Positions 24,037 to 36,057 of a DNA stretch of 64,000 bases are shown one piece after another. How positions within the stretch are numbered: the first letter of the stretch is position 1; the number at the start of each line of letters is the position of its first letter. Location of the stretch: assembly GCA_033782935.1 (NCBI GenBank), contig JAWQEG010000524.1, positions 1 to 64,000 of the forward strand, written 5' to 3'. Both the position numbers and the translations under genes were made by a program. This stretch comes from Petrolisthes cinctipes (Eukaryota; Arthropoda; Malacostraca; Decapoda; Porcellanidae). Under the pieces are notes generated by a model. The model was not told the origin of the DNA, made no database searches, and worked only from the letters and a program-made list of their open reading frames with translations.

Positions 24037-24118
24037 AATCAATTTAACACAACAGGTGAGTTTATATACAGTATTGTATAACTCTTTTCCGATTTCTTGA
24101 TGAAAGAAATCGATGACT
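24037..24118 (+). other. Downstream of stop: consensus splice donor in presumed 3' UTR
   Basis: AACAG|GTGAGT occurs 19 bases after the TAG, with the donor GT at 24056. Either the 3' UTR is spliced or the donor is unused. No acceptor could be assigned. Confidence 0.4.
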
Positions 24119-24270
24119 AGGTACAATGGGGATCAATAATTCTGTCTTGATCCGAGGCATAATATGGATCTCGATCAACTGAAGTGATCCGGAAGGAGTG
24201 GGATGCAAGGTTGGTAGTGATGCATATTGTGTCTCAGATCAGGACAGAATTATTGACCCCCAGTATACCT
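24119..24270. repeat. Foldback element
   Basis: 24119-24165 (GGTACAATGGGGATCAATAA onwards) pairs with 24224-24270 (…AATTATTGACCCCCAGTATACC). Arms are about 45 bp with few mismatches and about 60 bp of loop. It is non-coding and MITE-like. Confidence 0.7.
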
Positions 24271-24799
24271 GTGAGTGACGTGACCTTGCAGTACTACAAT
24301 AATTCACAAAAAATTGAAAATTGAAAAGCTTTGCGCAGTGGAAATATCGTAACCAATGAGGTCGAGGATTTGCTACTGTGCAGAACTGCTGTCAGTATTG
24401 GGAAAAGCAGAAACCTCGGTGACCTACCCCTCCCCAGGAAGGGTAGGTAAGCCTTACCCCGCCTCCAAGCGGTGACCTCGGGGGTACACCTCCTTTTTTT
24501 ATCTTGATTTTATCCATTCAGGAGGTGGAGCCAAAGGGGAAGGCAGCTTCCCCCACATAAAGGTTTTAAGGTTTTTATTGTATTTTTATTGTATTTTAGT
24601 GTTTTAAGATTTTAATTCTTTGAATGCGTGTTTTTATATTTTGTAATAATTTTTTAATTTATGACCGTGTTTTTAGCTTTTGACAATGCCGACGGCTCGT
24701 GTCCCTCCAGGAATGAGCACTGCATTGGCCTTGCCAGCCATCAGTGGCCCCCCAATGGGGTAGTGGACAGCTATGGCTACTGGTGGGGGGGAGTCTCCA
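24271..24799. other. Intergenic, upstream of LINE copy 1
   Basis: Includes CT/GC-richer sequence around 24400-24560 with a CAGTATTGGGAAAAGCAGAA stretch and a T-rich block. 24680-24799 may be 5' untranslated LINE sequence, because copy 2 starts only at the point matching 24800. No gene seen. Confidence 0.4.
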
Positions 24800-27700
24800 G
24801 GCTGCCCTGTAGAGGTAGTGCATGAGAGTAGTAACTGTGAATGTGAATGGAATGACGGATGGGACCAAGAGGCGAGAGATTGTAGAATGTTTCAAGAAAG
24901 GAAGAGTGGATGTGATGGGAGTGACGGAGACACATGTGAAAGGGTGTGGAGTGGTTGAGTGTAAGGAGGGAAGGGAGAGTGGACTGTGGGAGGGAATGGA
25001 GGGAGGAGTAGTATGGACGGGTATTAACGAAAAGACTAAAGGAAGAGGGAAGGAAGGGTGTGCGCTGCTGGTGTCTCCGTGGGTGTGGAAGGGAGTGGAT
25101 GGACATGGGTGGAATGGATCGAGGATTGTATGGATGACTGGAAAGATTGGGATGGCAAAATATGCGTGGGTGTATGCTTATGCACCAGTGAATGAAAAGA
25201 GTAGGACGGGGAGAGAGAAGATGAGTGTGTTTTGGGAGGAGTTGAATGCATGTCTGAGAGGGATTGATAATGGAAGGAGAGTGGTGATGATGGGAGACAT
25301 GAATGGAAAGGTGGGAGGTGAGGAAGTGGGGAGTATTGTGGGTAAATGGGGGGTAGTAGGAACAAATGAGAATGGTGAGTATCTGGTGGATGTCTGTGCT
25401 GAGAGGGGGTTGTTCTTGGCAAACACCTTCTTTCAGCACAAGATGATCCACAGGTATACATGGAGAAGAAGGGATGAGAGAGGAGAGCAAAAGAGTTTGA
25501 TTGATTATGTGGCAGTGGATGAAAGGTTGAGGAAGGATGTGTACAAAGCAAAAGTGGTGAGAGGAATGGTCCTTTGCTCCGACCATTTTGCGGTGTTGGT
25601 GAGGATGAAGGTTAGGGTTAAGTGGGAATATTGTAGGAGGGATGAAGGGGTGAGGAACAAGAGGGAGGTGGCTAGTGGGAAATTAGATGTAGAAGAGTAT
25701 AGGGAGGAATATAAGAGGAGGGTGGGCTAGGTGCTGGGGGATGTAAGGATGGGGATAGTGGGAGTGAATGAGGTGTATGAAGTGTTTAAGACAATAGTAT
25801 TGAGGACAGCAGCAGAGGTAGTGGGATATAAGACACAGAAGAGGGGCAAGAAAGGGAGTGCTTGGTGGTCAGAAGAAGTGAAAGATGCCGTAGAGGAGAA
25901 AAGGAAGGCATATAGGAGAACATTACAGAGGAATATGTCGGAAGAAGTGAGAGAGAGATGGAAAAGAGAATATAATGTATGTAAGAGACAAGTAAAATGG
26001 ATGGTGAGTGAGAGTAAAAGGAGAGTGGATGAGGAGTTTGGTATGAAACTGAGTGAAAAGTTTATTCTGGAAGGAGGTGAAAAGAGAAAGAGAAGGAAAG
26101 TCTGGTAGCGTGAGAATGAAGAGAGAGGATGGAGTTACTGTGAGTAGAAGTGAGGAAGTGAAAGAAGTGTGGAAGAGGCATTTTGATCGGTTGATGAATG
26201 GGGGGACGGGAGGGGAGGTGGTGGTGACATGCATGGGGATGGAGGCAGGTGGTAGACGACAGGGAGAAATAGGAAGGGAAGAGGTTAGGAAAGCAATAGC
26301 AAAGTTGAAGATGGGAAAGGCACTGGGGGTGGATGGGATAACTGCTGAAATGTTAAAGTGTGGGGGGGAGGTAGTGGTGGAGTGGATGTTGCTAATATGC
26401 ACATTGGCTTGGAGGCAGGGAGAGGTGTCAGAGGATTGGAGAAGAGCCATAATTATACCTTTGTATAAGGGGAAGAAGAGTAAGGAGGAGTGTGATAGCT
26501 ATAGGGGAATAATCCTTCTTAGTGTACCGAGGAAGGTGTATGGGAAGGTTCTTACTGAAAGACTGGTTGAAGTAACAGGGAATAAAGTTAGTTTGGAGCA
26601 GGGAGGGTTCAGAAAGGGTAGAGGATGTGTGGACCAAATATTTGTATTAAAATCAATAGTGGAGAAATATTATTGGGAAGGGTAGAAAGTTGTATGCTGC
26701 CTTCATGGACTTGGAGAAGGCATACGATAGAGTTGATAGGAAAGCTATGTCAGAGGTGTTGAGAATTTATGGTGTTGGGGGGTCTTTGCTGAAGGGCACT
26801 GAGGCCTTCTATGCAGAGGCAACAGCATGTGTGCGGGTAGAGGGTGATCTAAGTGAGAGTTTTAATATTAGTGTAGGGCTGAGACAGGGATGTGTTATGT
26901 CACCATGGCTGTTCAATATATATATGGATGGTTGTATGAGAGAGATGAAAGCCAAAGTGAATGGCCTAGGGGTGAAATTGAGGCTGAATGAAGCAAATTG
27001 GTCCTTAATGGCAAGTTTATTTGCGGATGACACTGTGTTGATGGCTGAGAGTGAAAGGGGGTTACAGAGGGTGGTGGATGAGTTTCAGTCCGTGTGTAAA
27101 CGAAGAAAATTGAAGGTGAATGTTGGTGAGAGTAAGGTGATGGTATTTGAGAGGACCAAAACAGAAGTAATTGACTTTGCGACACCCTATAGAGTGGCTG
27201 TACCAACTGGGATGAAGTGTGAGATAACTTTAGGAGGTGAGAGGATGGAGGTGGTGAGGGAATTCTAGAATCTGGGAACAGCTCTATGGAAGTATGGAAG
27301 GAGAAATCAGGGAGAGAGCATTGAGGGGCAGGCAGGTCATAGGATCACTGGGGAGGATTATGAAGGGTAGGAGTGTGAGTATGGAAGTGAAAAAGGGACT
27401 GATAAATAGTATAATCCTGCCAACACTGACATATGCGTCGGAGACATGGACATGGAGTAGGGCTCATCAATCGAGAATAGGTGCTGTGGAAATGAGTTAC
27501 TTGAGAGGAACATGTGGACTTACTAAGTGGGATTTGAGAAAGTAATGATAGTGTGTATGAGAGATGTGGTATGAGTGAGAAGGCAACTGATATTGAGTGT
27601 GGAGTGGTAGAGAGAGTGAAGCGTAACACACTGAGATGGTTTGGACATGTAGAGAGAATGCAAAGTGTGGAGTTTGTAAAGAAGGTGTACGATAGTAAAG

Positions 27701-27921
27701 TTGTGGGACATGGTGTGAGAGGTAGACCTCCGGTTAGATGGCAGAACAGAGTGGAAGAGTATGTGAGAGAGAGAAGTGTGAGGGGGGGATGGGGGATGGA
27801 GCAAGTGAGGAGGGAGTGTTGGAACAGGGAAAACTGGAGACTCTTCTGCCGTGGCCAACCCCTTGGTGGGAGTTCCCGGAGGGAGCGAGGCGTCGGAGCT
27901 ATAGATAGATAGATAGATTGA
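24800..27921 (+). mobile_element. RTE-type LINE copy 1 (decayed, nearly full length)
   Basis: One-ORF non-LTR element with an apurinic endonuclease and a reverse transcriptase. The endonuclease runs from 24822: VTVNVNGM, VTETHVKG, WVYAYAPVN, MMGDMNGKVGG, LIDYVAVDE and the catalytic SDHFAVL at about 25580. The RT continues GKALGVDGITAEMLKCGG, YRGIILLSVPRKVY, MDLEKAYDRVDRKAM, GLRQGCVMSPWLFNIYMDG and SLFADDTVLMAES (27000-27055). Relative to copy 2 it has a TAG at 25728, a 17-bp deletion near 26063 (AAGTTTATTCTGG), a stop after 26680, a stop at 27266-27268 and a shift near 27540. The 3' end is AGCTATAGATAGATAGATAG, a short tandem tail as in RTE elements. No target-site duplication is evident. Confidence 0.93.
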
Positions 27922-29217
27922 AAATTAATATATTCAGAACACCAACACAGTTGTTGTTGTTGTTGTTCTGACACCAACACAGTGTACACTACCTGTGTAC
28001 ATTGCATGAAAAATAAAAAGAATACAGTATATACAGTACTTTCAGTGCAGATCTGTACTTACCACAGTAGAAGCAATGCTGTAGGAACACTGAAGATGGT
28101 CCAGTATACATCTGGGGGTGAAACCTGGAAAGGTAGATTAAATGGTGCCACAACAATGCATACACAACACCAATGTGCACCACACCACATCCAAACTTTT
28201 ATGCTGTATTTTCTATGATTCCTGTTTAGTGCAATGTAAACACTGCAAGGTTGATTTAAAATGTATTTAATACTGAAAATGAGCTAATGTACATTTCGAA
28301 ATTTCATACTAGAGTACAAAAATGATAAATTATCTTACGGTTTCTCTTAATGCTATGTAAATATATGGCTGCTCTATTATGAACAAGTATTTAAATAAAA
28401 ATCTAAAGTATAAACATCTGTTTTTCACACTCCAAATATCAATCCTCTTCACACAGGAAAGAGCAAAATATGTTACAGAATACAGACCAAACATATGTTT
28501 TTACTACCTTAACAATAATTTTATATCTGGCTTTGACACACCACTTACCAATATTCACCACAAGCAACACACTCATCAGAGCACAGAACTTATGTATGGT
28601 ACAGTTGGGCAATAATGTATCTGTAAATTGATTGATGGTAGTGATTTTCGTATACAAATGAATCAAGTGCCTTATGTATGTTTTTTTTTTTTTTTACTAT
28701 ATCCACTACTGAATGGGTTGCCAGGAGCTAATCTTAGTCTTCATCTTAATATAAAAACAAATTATTCCCCAACTGTACTTAACATTCCACACAACCTAGT
28801 CTACTGTACATTCAATTGTAGCAAATGTGTGAGACCAACATCACACTTCTCACACAACCAGGTAAATACAAAATGGACAGAGTGAAAAGTTTAATGAGTG
28901 AAGAATGGCAAAACACAGGAGGAAACAAGATAAGGAAATTGTACATTAAAAAATTAGAATGATATAATATTGGGGAAAAGAAATATAAGACAACATACCG
29001 AGGAAGAAAGAGAGATAAGTACAGTATTAGCATAAAATTCTAAAGATGTAAAAATGGATTTAGCTGCCATTTTATTTCTATGACCAACCTACTTTGCATC
29101 CATAAATCTATTATTCTCACACTGCAAGTAGGTGCAAGTGATTTACTATGTGGCACAATTGGAAGGAATCAATAACCTACAATTTGCTGACAAACTCTAA
29201 TTTTAGGATATACAGTA
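27922..29217. other. Intergenic DNA downstream of DONSON
   Basis: AT-rich. It contains a (GTT)n tract (27948-27966), a poly-T run (28681-28696) and one possible minus-strand exon (28063-28124). Nothing else supportable. Confidence 0.45.
28063..28124 (-). other. Candidate isolated coding exon
   Basis: On the minus strand, CCTTTCCAG precedes 62 nt that read VSPPDVYWTIFSVPTALLLL and end at a GTAAGT donor. Both splice signals are consensus and the frame is open, but no neighbouring exon with matching phase was found and the family is not recognised. Confidence 0.3.
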
Positions 29218-30071
29218 CAGTGCTCCCCCCAAGTAGACGGGGGTTATGTACCAAGCAGGCGCCGTCTACTTTGAAATCGTCTACTTGGAATTGATAAATA
29301 ATGGGAAAAAAATAGGTTCGGTACTGGCAATTCCAAAAACTATCCCTTCTTGACCATTATAATATATACACTCAACCCCAGATTCTCTCTCTAGTGAATT
29401 AGTTCTAAACTTGAGCCAATGGTATAGAAAATGTATGTTTTTAAAGGTTGTTCATTCTAAAAGGGTAGGCTTAAAAGCACGAGTGTAGTGAGTGAAGAGT
29501 GAGGGTGATAGTTGACAAGTTCAGTTATCACCAATAATCCATTCCTTAGTTTATATTCATTATTCTTTGTCACTTTCTCTTACAATCACTTGCACTTTTC
29601 ACCATATCAAATGTTTGTACTAGGATATGTGCTGAAAGTATGAAAAATGCCCGTTTAGAGAAGTTGTTCACTATAAAGGGGTTGGCTTATCGCGAGTGTA
29701 TCAAGCGAGCGTGAGGGTGAAAAGATGTTCACTATAAAGGGGTTAGGCTTATTGCGAGTGTAACGAGGGAGCGTGAGGGTGAAAGCTGTTCACTATAAAG
29801 GGGTTAGGCTTATCATGAGTGTAACAAGCGAGTGTGAGGGTGAAAATGGAATGGTTAGTCCAGTTACCACCAAAACTCATTGAATTTTCAATCGTGCACA
29901 CGCATTCCTTAGTTTGTGTTTATTAATTTGGGTAATTTTCTCTTAAAATCACTTCCACTGAATATCGACTTGCGCATAGGTACGCCTACTTTTGGTATTT
30001 TGGTCTCAAATAATTTCTCCGCCTACTTGGAAATCGTCTAGTTAATGACCGCCTACTTGGGGGGAGCACTG
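29218..30071. mobile_element. Non-autonomous TA-flanked DNA transposon with internal tandem repeats
   Basis: The left end CAGTGCTCCCCCCAAGTAG and the right end CTACTTGGGGGGAGCACTG are perfect inverted repeats, and TA dinucleotides flank both (29216-29217, 30072-30073). CAGTG ends with a TA duplication are typical of the Tc1/mariner-pogo superfamily. The body has no transposase ORF. It carries near-identical tandem units of about 60 bp (GTTCACTATAAAGGGGTTAG ... GAGGGTGAAA) at about 29660-29850, with a diverged unit at 29444-29510. Confidence 0.85.
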
Positions 30072-30319
30072 TATATGATCATTCTTTGTTCATTTAACAA
30101 ACACCGGTGCATGCAGACAGACACAAATATAACCTTTTTCATTTCCTCACATAACCTTCGATGAAGTACATAAAAGGTAAAGATTTAAATAAGAAATCAT
30201 CAACAACTCACTGTGAATTTTAACCTATTCAATTATAAAACACCGAAATAATTTAATAAACAGACATGACAGTGACTACAGAAGGTTACCACAACAATAC
30301 AACCCTAAAAACATTTTCA

Positions 30320-32273
30320 TCATTGGACCCGATCTGTCCATGTAAACTTGCCACTGGTATGTGTCACCTCTCGATACGATGGCGGAAGCTCTGTGTCATT
30401 CACGGGATAGGGTGGTCGGCAAACCAGGTGGCGTGTTGCAGCATCAAGTCCGCAGTCCACTAATCCTTCTTCAGCAAATGCCTGATGGAAGATACACTAG
30501 TGAAAGTACTGGGTATGACAGCACTGACGTACCAAGAAAAGCAATTCCCCTCTTTTGTCAGCCACTGATAATATCTACATTACTTCAAGTACTGTAATTT
30601 CTATATACACAAAAGTTTACATGTACACAACAAATTAGACTTAAAGTAGAGAAAGAGGAAGGAAAGACATGAAAGTTTGAAAAGAACAAAAACAGCAAAA
30701 TAATGGTAACACACAGTACCTCTTATATTATTATGCAGAATAAACATTTGTGTTTATATGCAAGGTCTTCCAACCTTGTACTACATACCGAGATAAAAAG
30801 TAACTCCATTCCCTCCGCATCCTCACCTGGGGAACACTTGAGGCTTCCTGGTGACGGTGAAGAGAGAATGGAAGTGTCGACTGGATGGGATTAAGGGAGG
30901 CGGTGAAAGTCTCAGCAGTTGGAGAGAGTAAGGAGATGAGCTGGTGTGGGGTGTGAGGTAAGATAGGGCCACTCAGCTCCATAGAGTGCTGTACTTTACC
31001 CTCCTGTTGGACTGTGTTCCCCTTGACCTGTTGGGGAGGTAACAGAGAAAACTGCATGAAATTGCCCTTGACAAAGTAGCTATTAACTATTATAGGGTAA
31101 TTTAGCTTTCCATGCATTCAATTGAATGATGACCTGCTTTGATAATTTTAAGCAACAATGTCTCTATGGTGAAATGTCGAATTATACATAGATTTGCTGT
31201 TACAATACATTTATGATACTGTAATTATGAGGGTGAAAAGTGAAGGGAAACCATCTAGATTTTTATTCATTGATCACGTCAATGTATTCATTTTTGCTAC
31301 AATCTAAAGAAAATGTTCAATGTTCATCTACAACACACTATTCCTGTACTACAAACATCTGAAACATATCCTCAGAAATCTAGGCAGGTTTCCCTTAACT
31401 TTTCACCCTCATTGATACAGTATCATAAATGTATTGTAACAGCTAAACTATATAATTCGACATTTCATTATAGACATTGTTGCTTAAAATTATCATTCAA
31501 TTCAATGCATGGAATGCTGAATCACCCTGTATATATAAAACCTGCAGCATACTCATACACATTTAATGAATCAAGTGGACAAGTTGTCTTATTCAGACTC
31601 CTAGTTTAATTCATCACAACATCATTCATTCCCACTATTTGAAAAAAAGACAATATAATCTGCACAATGTGGATGGAATTCAACAGAATGTTCATCAACA
31701 ATAACTAGTTTTACTTTAATGCTTTATTCATCATTCCCATTTTTTAAACAATGACCTGCTCCATCCCTCACCTTGAGTGACACAAGTGCCCCACCCTGGA
31801 AAGCAACAGGGCTGAGAAGGGTGGGAGGGACACCAGCAAGGGGACCAGTGTTGGAGGTGCAGCTCTTACTGTTGAGGAGGAAGTTAATGAGGCCTTGAGT
31901 CTCCACGCCTTCCACATATACCAGCGATGACGATGTCCGGTCCACATGACGAAACTTCTCCTGCTCACTGTTAGAAAAGGATCCTCATTAATACATTCTC
32001 TAGTGGGATGGAAAGGAGGGAGGGAGAGAAGGGTAGTGTATATGCATCACAGCTGTCAGGGTCTGAGTTCACACCACCACATTAGACTACAGTAAATCTC
32101 TTACATCCCTGCCACCTTTGGCATGTGTGCCAGGAATTGCTGACCCCAAACCCAGCCAAAGATTATTATTCACAAAAGTCCCTTAACTTACACCTTTATT
32201 CTGTTGGGATTAAGATTGGGGAATAGTGATGTCTCAACTCCCATCTTCTCCAGCCATGATGTTGCCTCTTCTC

Positions 32274-32304
<31 letters not shown>

Positions 32305-34458
32305 TTCATCTACCACACCCTTAGCTTCCCTGCTCCTGTGTTTGTTGTTCATGGTGTCGTCATGGGTGCTGTTGGTGCGAGGTGACCCTGTATTATGCAG
32401 CGGCATCTCAAACTCTATGTCTGCAAGGAAATTACATAATACAATTTTCCTCTGATATACCTTTGATTAACAATGATACACTATGTAGTATTGAATATTA
32501 AATTGCTGGCACTATTAATGTATTTTCATATCAACAAAACTACTTTTCTATTTTAAATTCTAACAACCCAACAACTACAGTACAACAGTACCTTCCTGCT
32601 TCATGGCATCCCTAAAGCCACGTGTGGTGGGTGTGATGAGGGCATGTGCTTGGCTGATCCCTGCCACACCTGCTGCCCGGAAGAGGCAGGTGAAGGTGGG
32701 GCCACACACATAGAAGTACGGACACTGGCGAACTCTGAGTAGCTGGTGGAGTGATCGCAGGCTCTCGCTCCTGAAATATAATATAAGCGTTCAAATTGAT
32801 GATGATCCTTGTAACTACAAACGGAATAAGTCAGAAGAACCCTTGTAGCTTGAAATACCAACCACTCAGCTTGGAGAGATTCAGCCAGCTTGGAGTCAGT
32901 GCCAAAGAGTCCAGTGTGTGAAGTGAGCTTGACATTGTCTCGTGGAAAGAGCTGGAGCCAGGGTAAGCTTGGGTACTGCCAGACCAGACAGCACTGGAAA
33001 AACTTGGCATTAGCTGATGTGTCCAGGGTTCTGTCTTCATTGGCATCCGATACCGAGCTGAGGCAACGCACAAAACCAGTGGTGCCAGATGCCTCCTCGG
33101 ATGTCTGTGGAGATTAACAGAGTGAAATTAAAGATAGCTGGAAAAAAACAATTCATAAGAGATTATAACCATAATTACAGTAGTCAGAATTATTCATGCC
33201 AACAACTGTGTAGTTCTGAAATAGTTTTATGAAATATTTACCAAAGGAGGATCACATGACTGGTAACAAGTGATTACATTTTGGAAGAGATCCGAATCTA
33301 GATCCAAAAATATTTTAATATCAACATTAAAATATATTGTCAGGAATATTATCAAAGAATGGTAAACTTGCTGCAACTCACCTTAAAATTATGTTTCCAC
33401 GGCAATGGTTTAGAAGATCTGAAGCGAACTCTGCTTTTCAAACTCCAGTCCACAATGAGTTTATCTGTCCATATCTCCTTACTTGCATTGTCATCCTCCT
33501 GAAAACATTAGGAAATAGATATCTGTCCTGAGGTTGAAGTAAAAAATAATGTGCATGAAAGAAATAATAGATGGAGAGCTTTGTGAGGCATTCTCCTCTA
33601 GGATGTCCTTTGTATTTCAGAGCAAACATCTATGAACGGTGGTTTAATGTGCAAAATTCTACTGTTCATTTAATAACTACTAAAATTTCACTTTCATTGT
33701 AGCATTATGCAAAAAAATTCTCCTCATCTTTACATTTGTCTCTTGAGAGTTGAGCTGTTTGCTGATAATGTTGGAGAAACTGTAGGGGGCTCTGGTGTCA
33801 GTGCTTGGAATGGTCGAAGGGTTAAGGAGTTGGAAGAGTGATGCGTCACTTGTTGCCTCAAGATCACAGTCATCCTGGAGTTTGGTACGCTTATTGGGTG
33901 AGCACCTGCAATAAAAATAAATACATTACATTATTAAATGAACACCCATGACATAGGAATTTTTTCTGGTGGCACTGGTACAATAATGTACAATCAGATC
34001 AGATCGAGGTACAGTATTGGTTTTGCAGAAGCACCCTCTTTTATTTTTCTTCTTCATTATTATATATAAATTGCCTTGTATAGTCCAAATACAAAAAAAA
34101 ATTAATCAATATAATTTTTTAACATTTAAATATAAAAACTGCTTCCTCTCTACTAGAAATATTATCAGGTACTAAAAGGGAATTCATCAGCCACTGCTTA
34201 ATTAAGATTAATGCAACTCACCGGAATGGGTTGCTTTAGTAAGAGTTAAAATGCATTTCACCTGAACGGGTTTCTGCGCTTGGTAGCCTGTTCATTGGAG
34301 TTGATGGAAGAAAGAGCCGGTGTAAGTATTTGTAGTGGTGAGGCAGAGGTCACCATACGAGCCTGGAGTGCCCGTCGCTTGGCCTTCATCTTCCTCACAC
34401 GCATCACATCACCAGGGCGGATCCACCCTGGTGATGCAGCTGTCATGTCCCCACTCAT
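30320..34458 (-). CDS. DONSON: DONSON (downstream neighbour of Son) replication protein
   Basis: Nuclear replisome factor that promotes CMG helicase assembly at origins and stabilises forks. Nine minus-strand exons: 34262-34458 (ATG), 33734-33905, 33382-33498, 32863-33104, 32592-32770, 32192-32420, 31772-31967, 30827-31027, 30320-30481 (TGA). Summed length is 1695 nt = 564 residues, the usual metazoan DONSON size, and all phases close. Family features in order: an N-terminal [20 protein letters not shown] basic stretch; NPFR (about 63-66); [15 protein letters not shown] (203-217); CPYFYVC (259-265) with LFRAAGVAG and [29 protein letters not shown] (405-414); [10 protein letters not shown] (426-435); [13 protein letters not shown]; and a C-terminal [10 protein letters not shown]. 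The donor of exon 4 (G|GTTGGT, 32862) is weak but gives the only frame that continues correctly. Oddity: an 11-Glu run (341-351) encoded by a CTC microsatellite on the plus strand. A large foldback element sits in intron 8. Confidence 0.95.
31083..31540. repeat. Foldback element in DONSON intron 8
   Basis: 31090-31262 pairs with 31372-31535: CCATGCATTCAATTGAATGA against TCATTCAATTCAATGCATGG, and TACAATACATTTATGATACT against its complement. Arms are about 160-170 bp with about 110 bp between. It is non-coding and lies wholly within the intron 31028-31771. Confidence 0.75.
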
Positions 34459-34812
34459 CCTGCCCTATAAGGAGGGATAGTGGTGGGTGAAGCATAGAGA
34501 GAAATTATTGTGTTATTTAGGTGGATTAGGAATGTGAAATGTATTGTGTGAGATATAATGAGAAACTGTGGTGTTCCGTCAGGTTACCAGCATGAAATGT
34601 ATTGTGTGAAGAATATGTTAGGGAAAAATTACTGTGTTGATCAGTTAGGTTGAGTGCGAAATGTATACAAGGAGATTTAACATTAGATCTATTGAATAAG
34701 AAGATGGTAAAAGATAAAAACATTCAATGAAATAGTATACTACAACACTTTGAATAACTTATACATGTAATGAGCTGGAGACACAACAGACTTATAGTGG
34801 TTAAACATAAAT

Positions 34813-35142
34813 GGTATTTATCTAAAATATTGCCGTTTGTAGTAGTGTTGCCACATCCGGCTAGGTCCCAGTATTTTGCCCTGGTCAGGTCCTGTACTTT
34901 ACCATGGTTAGGTCCCGGTAGTTTGCCCAGGATAGGTTCCGATAGTCTGCTGCGGTCTAGGTGAGGTTAGGTAAGTTCAGGTAAGGCTTGGCTAATTTCA
35001 AAATTTGAATAAGGCCTATATTGGAAATGGGGTATTTCCAAAGAAAATACCATAGAAGAAAAGTGTCTTAGAATGGTTAAATTAGCAGGTAAAGAGGGTA
35101 GAAAGATCGTAATAGAAAACGGCAATATACTAGATAAATACC
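34813..35142 (+). mobile_element. CCGGTAG-family MITE, complete copy
   Basis: Ends GGTATTTATCTAAAATATTG and CAATATACTAGATAAATACC are imperfect inverted repeats. The body TGTTGCCACATCCGGCTAGG, the TCCCGGTAGTTTGCCCAGG units and the AATGGGG palindrome match the copy at 6308-6653. It lies 355 bp upstream of the DONSON start codon. Confidence 0.8.
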
Positions 35143-35232
35143 ACATAAATTATATAAGTATGCATGTCTGCCAGAACCCAAAATATCCCAATAAGTTTAT
35201 GGACCATGTGCAAGAACATCCGTGGTATATAC

Positions 35233-35298
35233 AATGGTGTGGTACTGTACGAGGGCTATGTTGTTTGTCTAAGGAGCCATCGTACCGGTACCACACCA
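35233..35298. repeat. Short hairpin
   Basis: ATGGTGTGGTACTGTACGA (about 35233-35252) is complementary to TCGTACCGGTACCACACCAT (35279-35298), forming a 20-bp stem with one bulge. Confidence 0.6.
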
Positions 35299-35465
35299 TC
35301 GTATAATGCACCATCAATGTATCCCCGAGCTTGTAAATTCGCGACCACGTACTTACTGTAGATGTTTATGCCATTTGGTGAGGAATCAGAGTAGGTGGAA
35401 CATATTAGAGGGACATGATACAATCTTTCACCTACAATGACACCTTCCCCACAGTATTACCGGTA

Positions 35466-35940
35466 TTAGTACAGAAGTACTCCGTTCACTATATTGTGTA
35501 TTTTAGTATCACTACCTACTATTTTGGACCATTCTAAGACACTTTTCATCTATGGTGTTTCTCTCGGAGATGCCCCATTTTCGAGATATGCCCCGTTTTC
35601 TCCCCCCAATACAAACAGTATTTATTGAAAGAATTGCCATTTTGTAGCAGTGTTGCCAGATCCGGCTAGGTCCCAGTATTTTGCCCCGGTCATTTCCTGT
35701 ACTTTACCAGGGTTATTTCCCGGTAGTTTGCCCAGGTCAGTTCCCGGTAGTCTGCTGTGGTCTAGGTTAGGTTAGGTAAGGTCAAGCTAATTTCAAAATG
35801 CCCCATTTGAATATCTTGGAAATGGGGCATGTGCGGAGGAAATACCATAGAAGAAAATAGTCTTAGAATGGTCTAAATTAGTGGGTAGTGAAGGTAGTAA
35901 AACCGTACGCAATAACGGTAATTCTTTCAATATTTACCAA
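35466..35940. mobile_element. Nested or fused MITEs of the CCGGTAG family
   Basis: 35466-35606 is the left part of one reverse-oriented copy (GGTATTAGTACAGAAGTA, TTTTGGACCATTCTAAGACAC, GATGCCCCATTTTCG). It stops abruptly and is followed by a complete forward copy, 35617-35940 (GTATTTATTGAAAGAATTGCC ... GGTAATTCTTTCAATATTTAC). An outer pair of 22-bp inverted repeats (35328-35349 and 35950-35971) encloses both. Confidence 0.65.
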
Positions 35941-36057
35941 CATTTGGGGACATGGTCGCGAATTTACGAGCTCGAGTGTCACTCCATCCTTACCAAGAAG
36001 CTTTGTCCTAATTATAACTTATGCTTACTAACTTTAAACCCATCATGTCATTAAAAT

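Noticed and set aside
24777..25586. 269-residue minus-strand ORF
   Set aside because: Antisense shadow of the LINE endonuclease; the plus strand carries the recognisable motifs.
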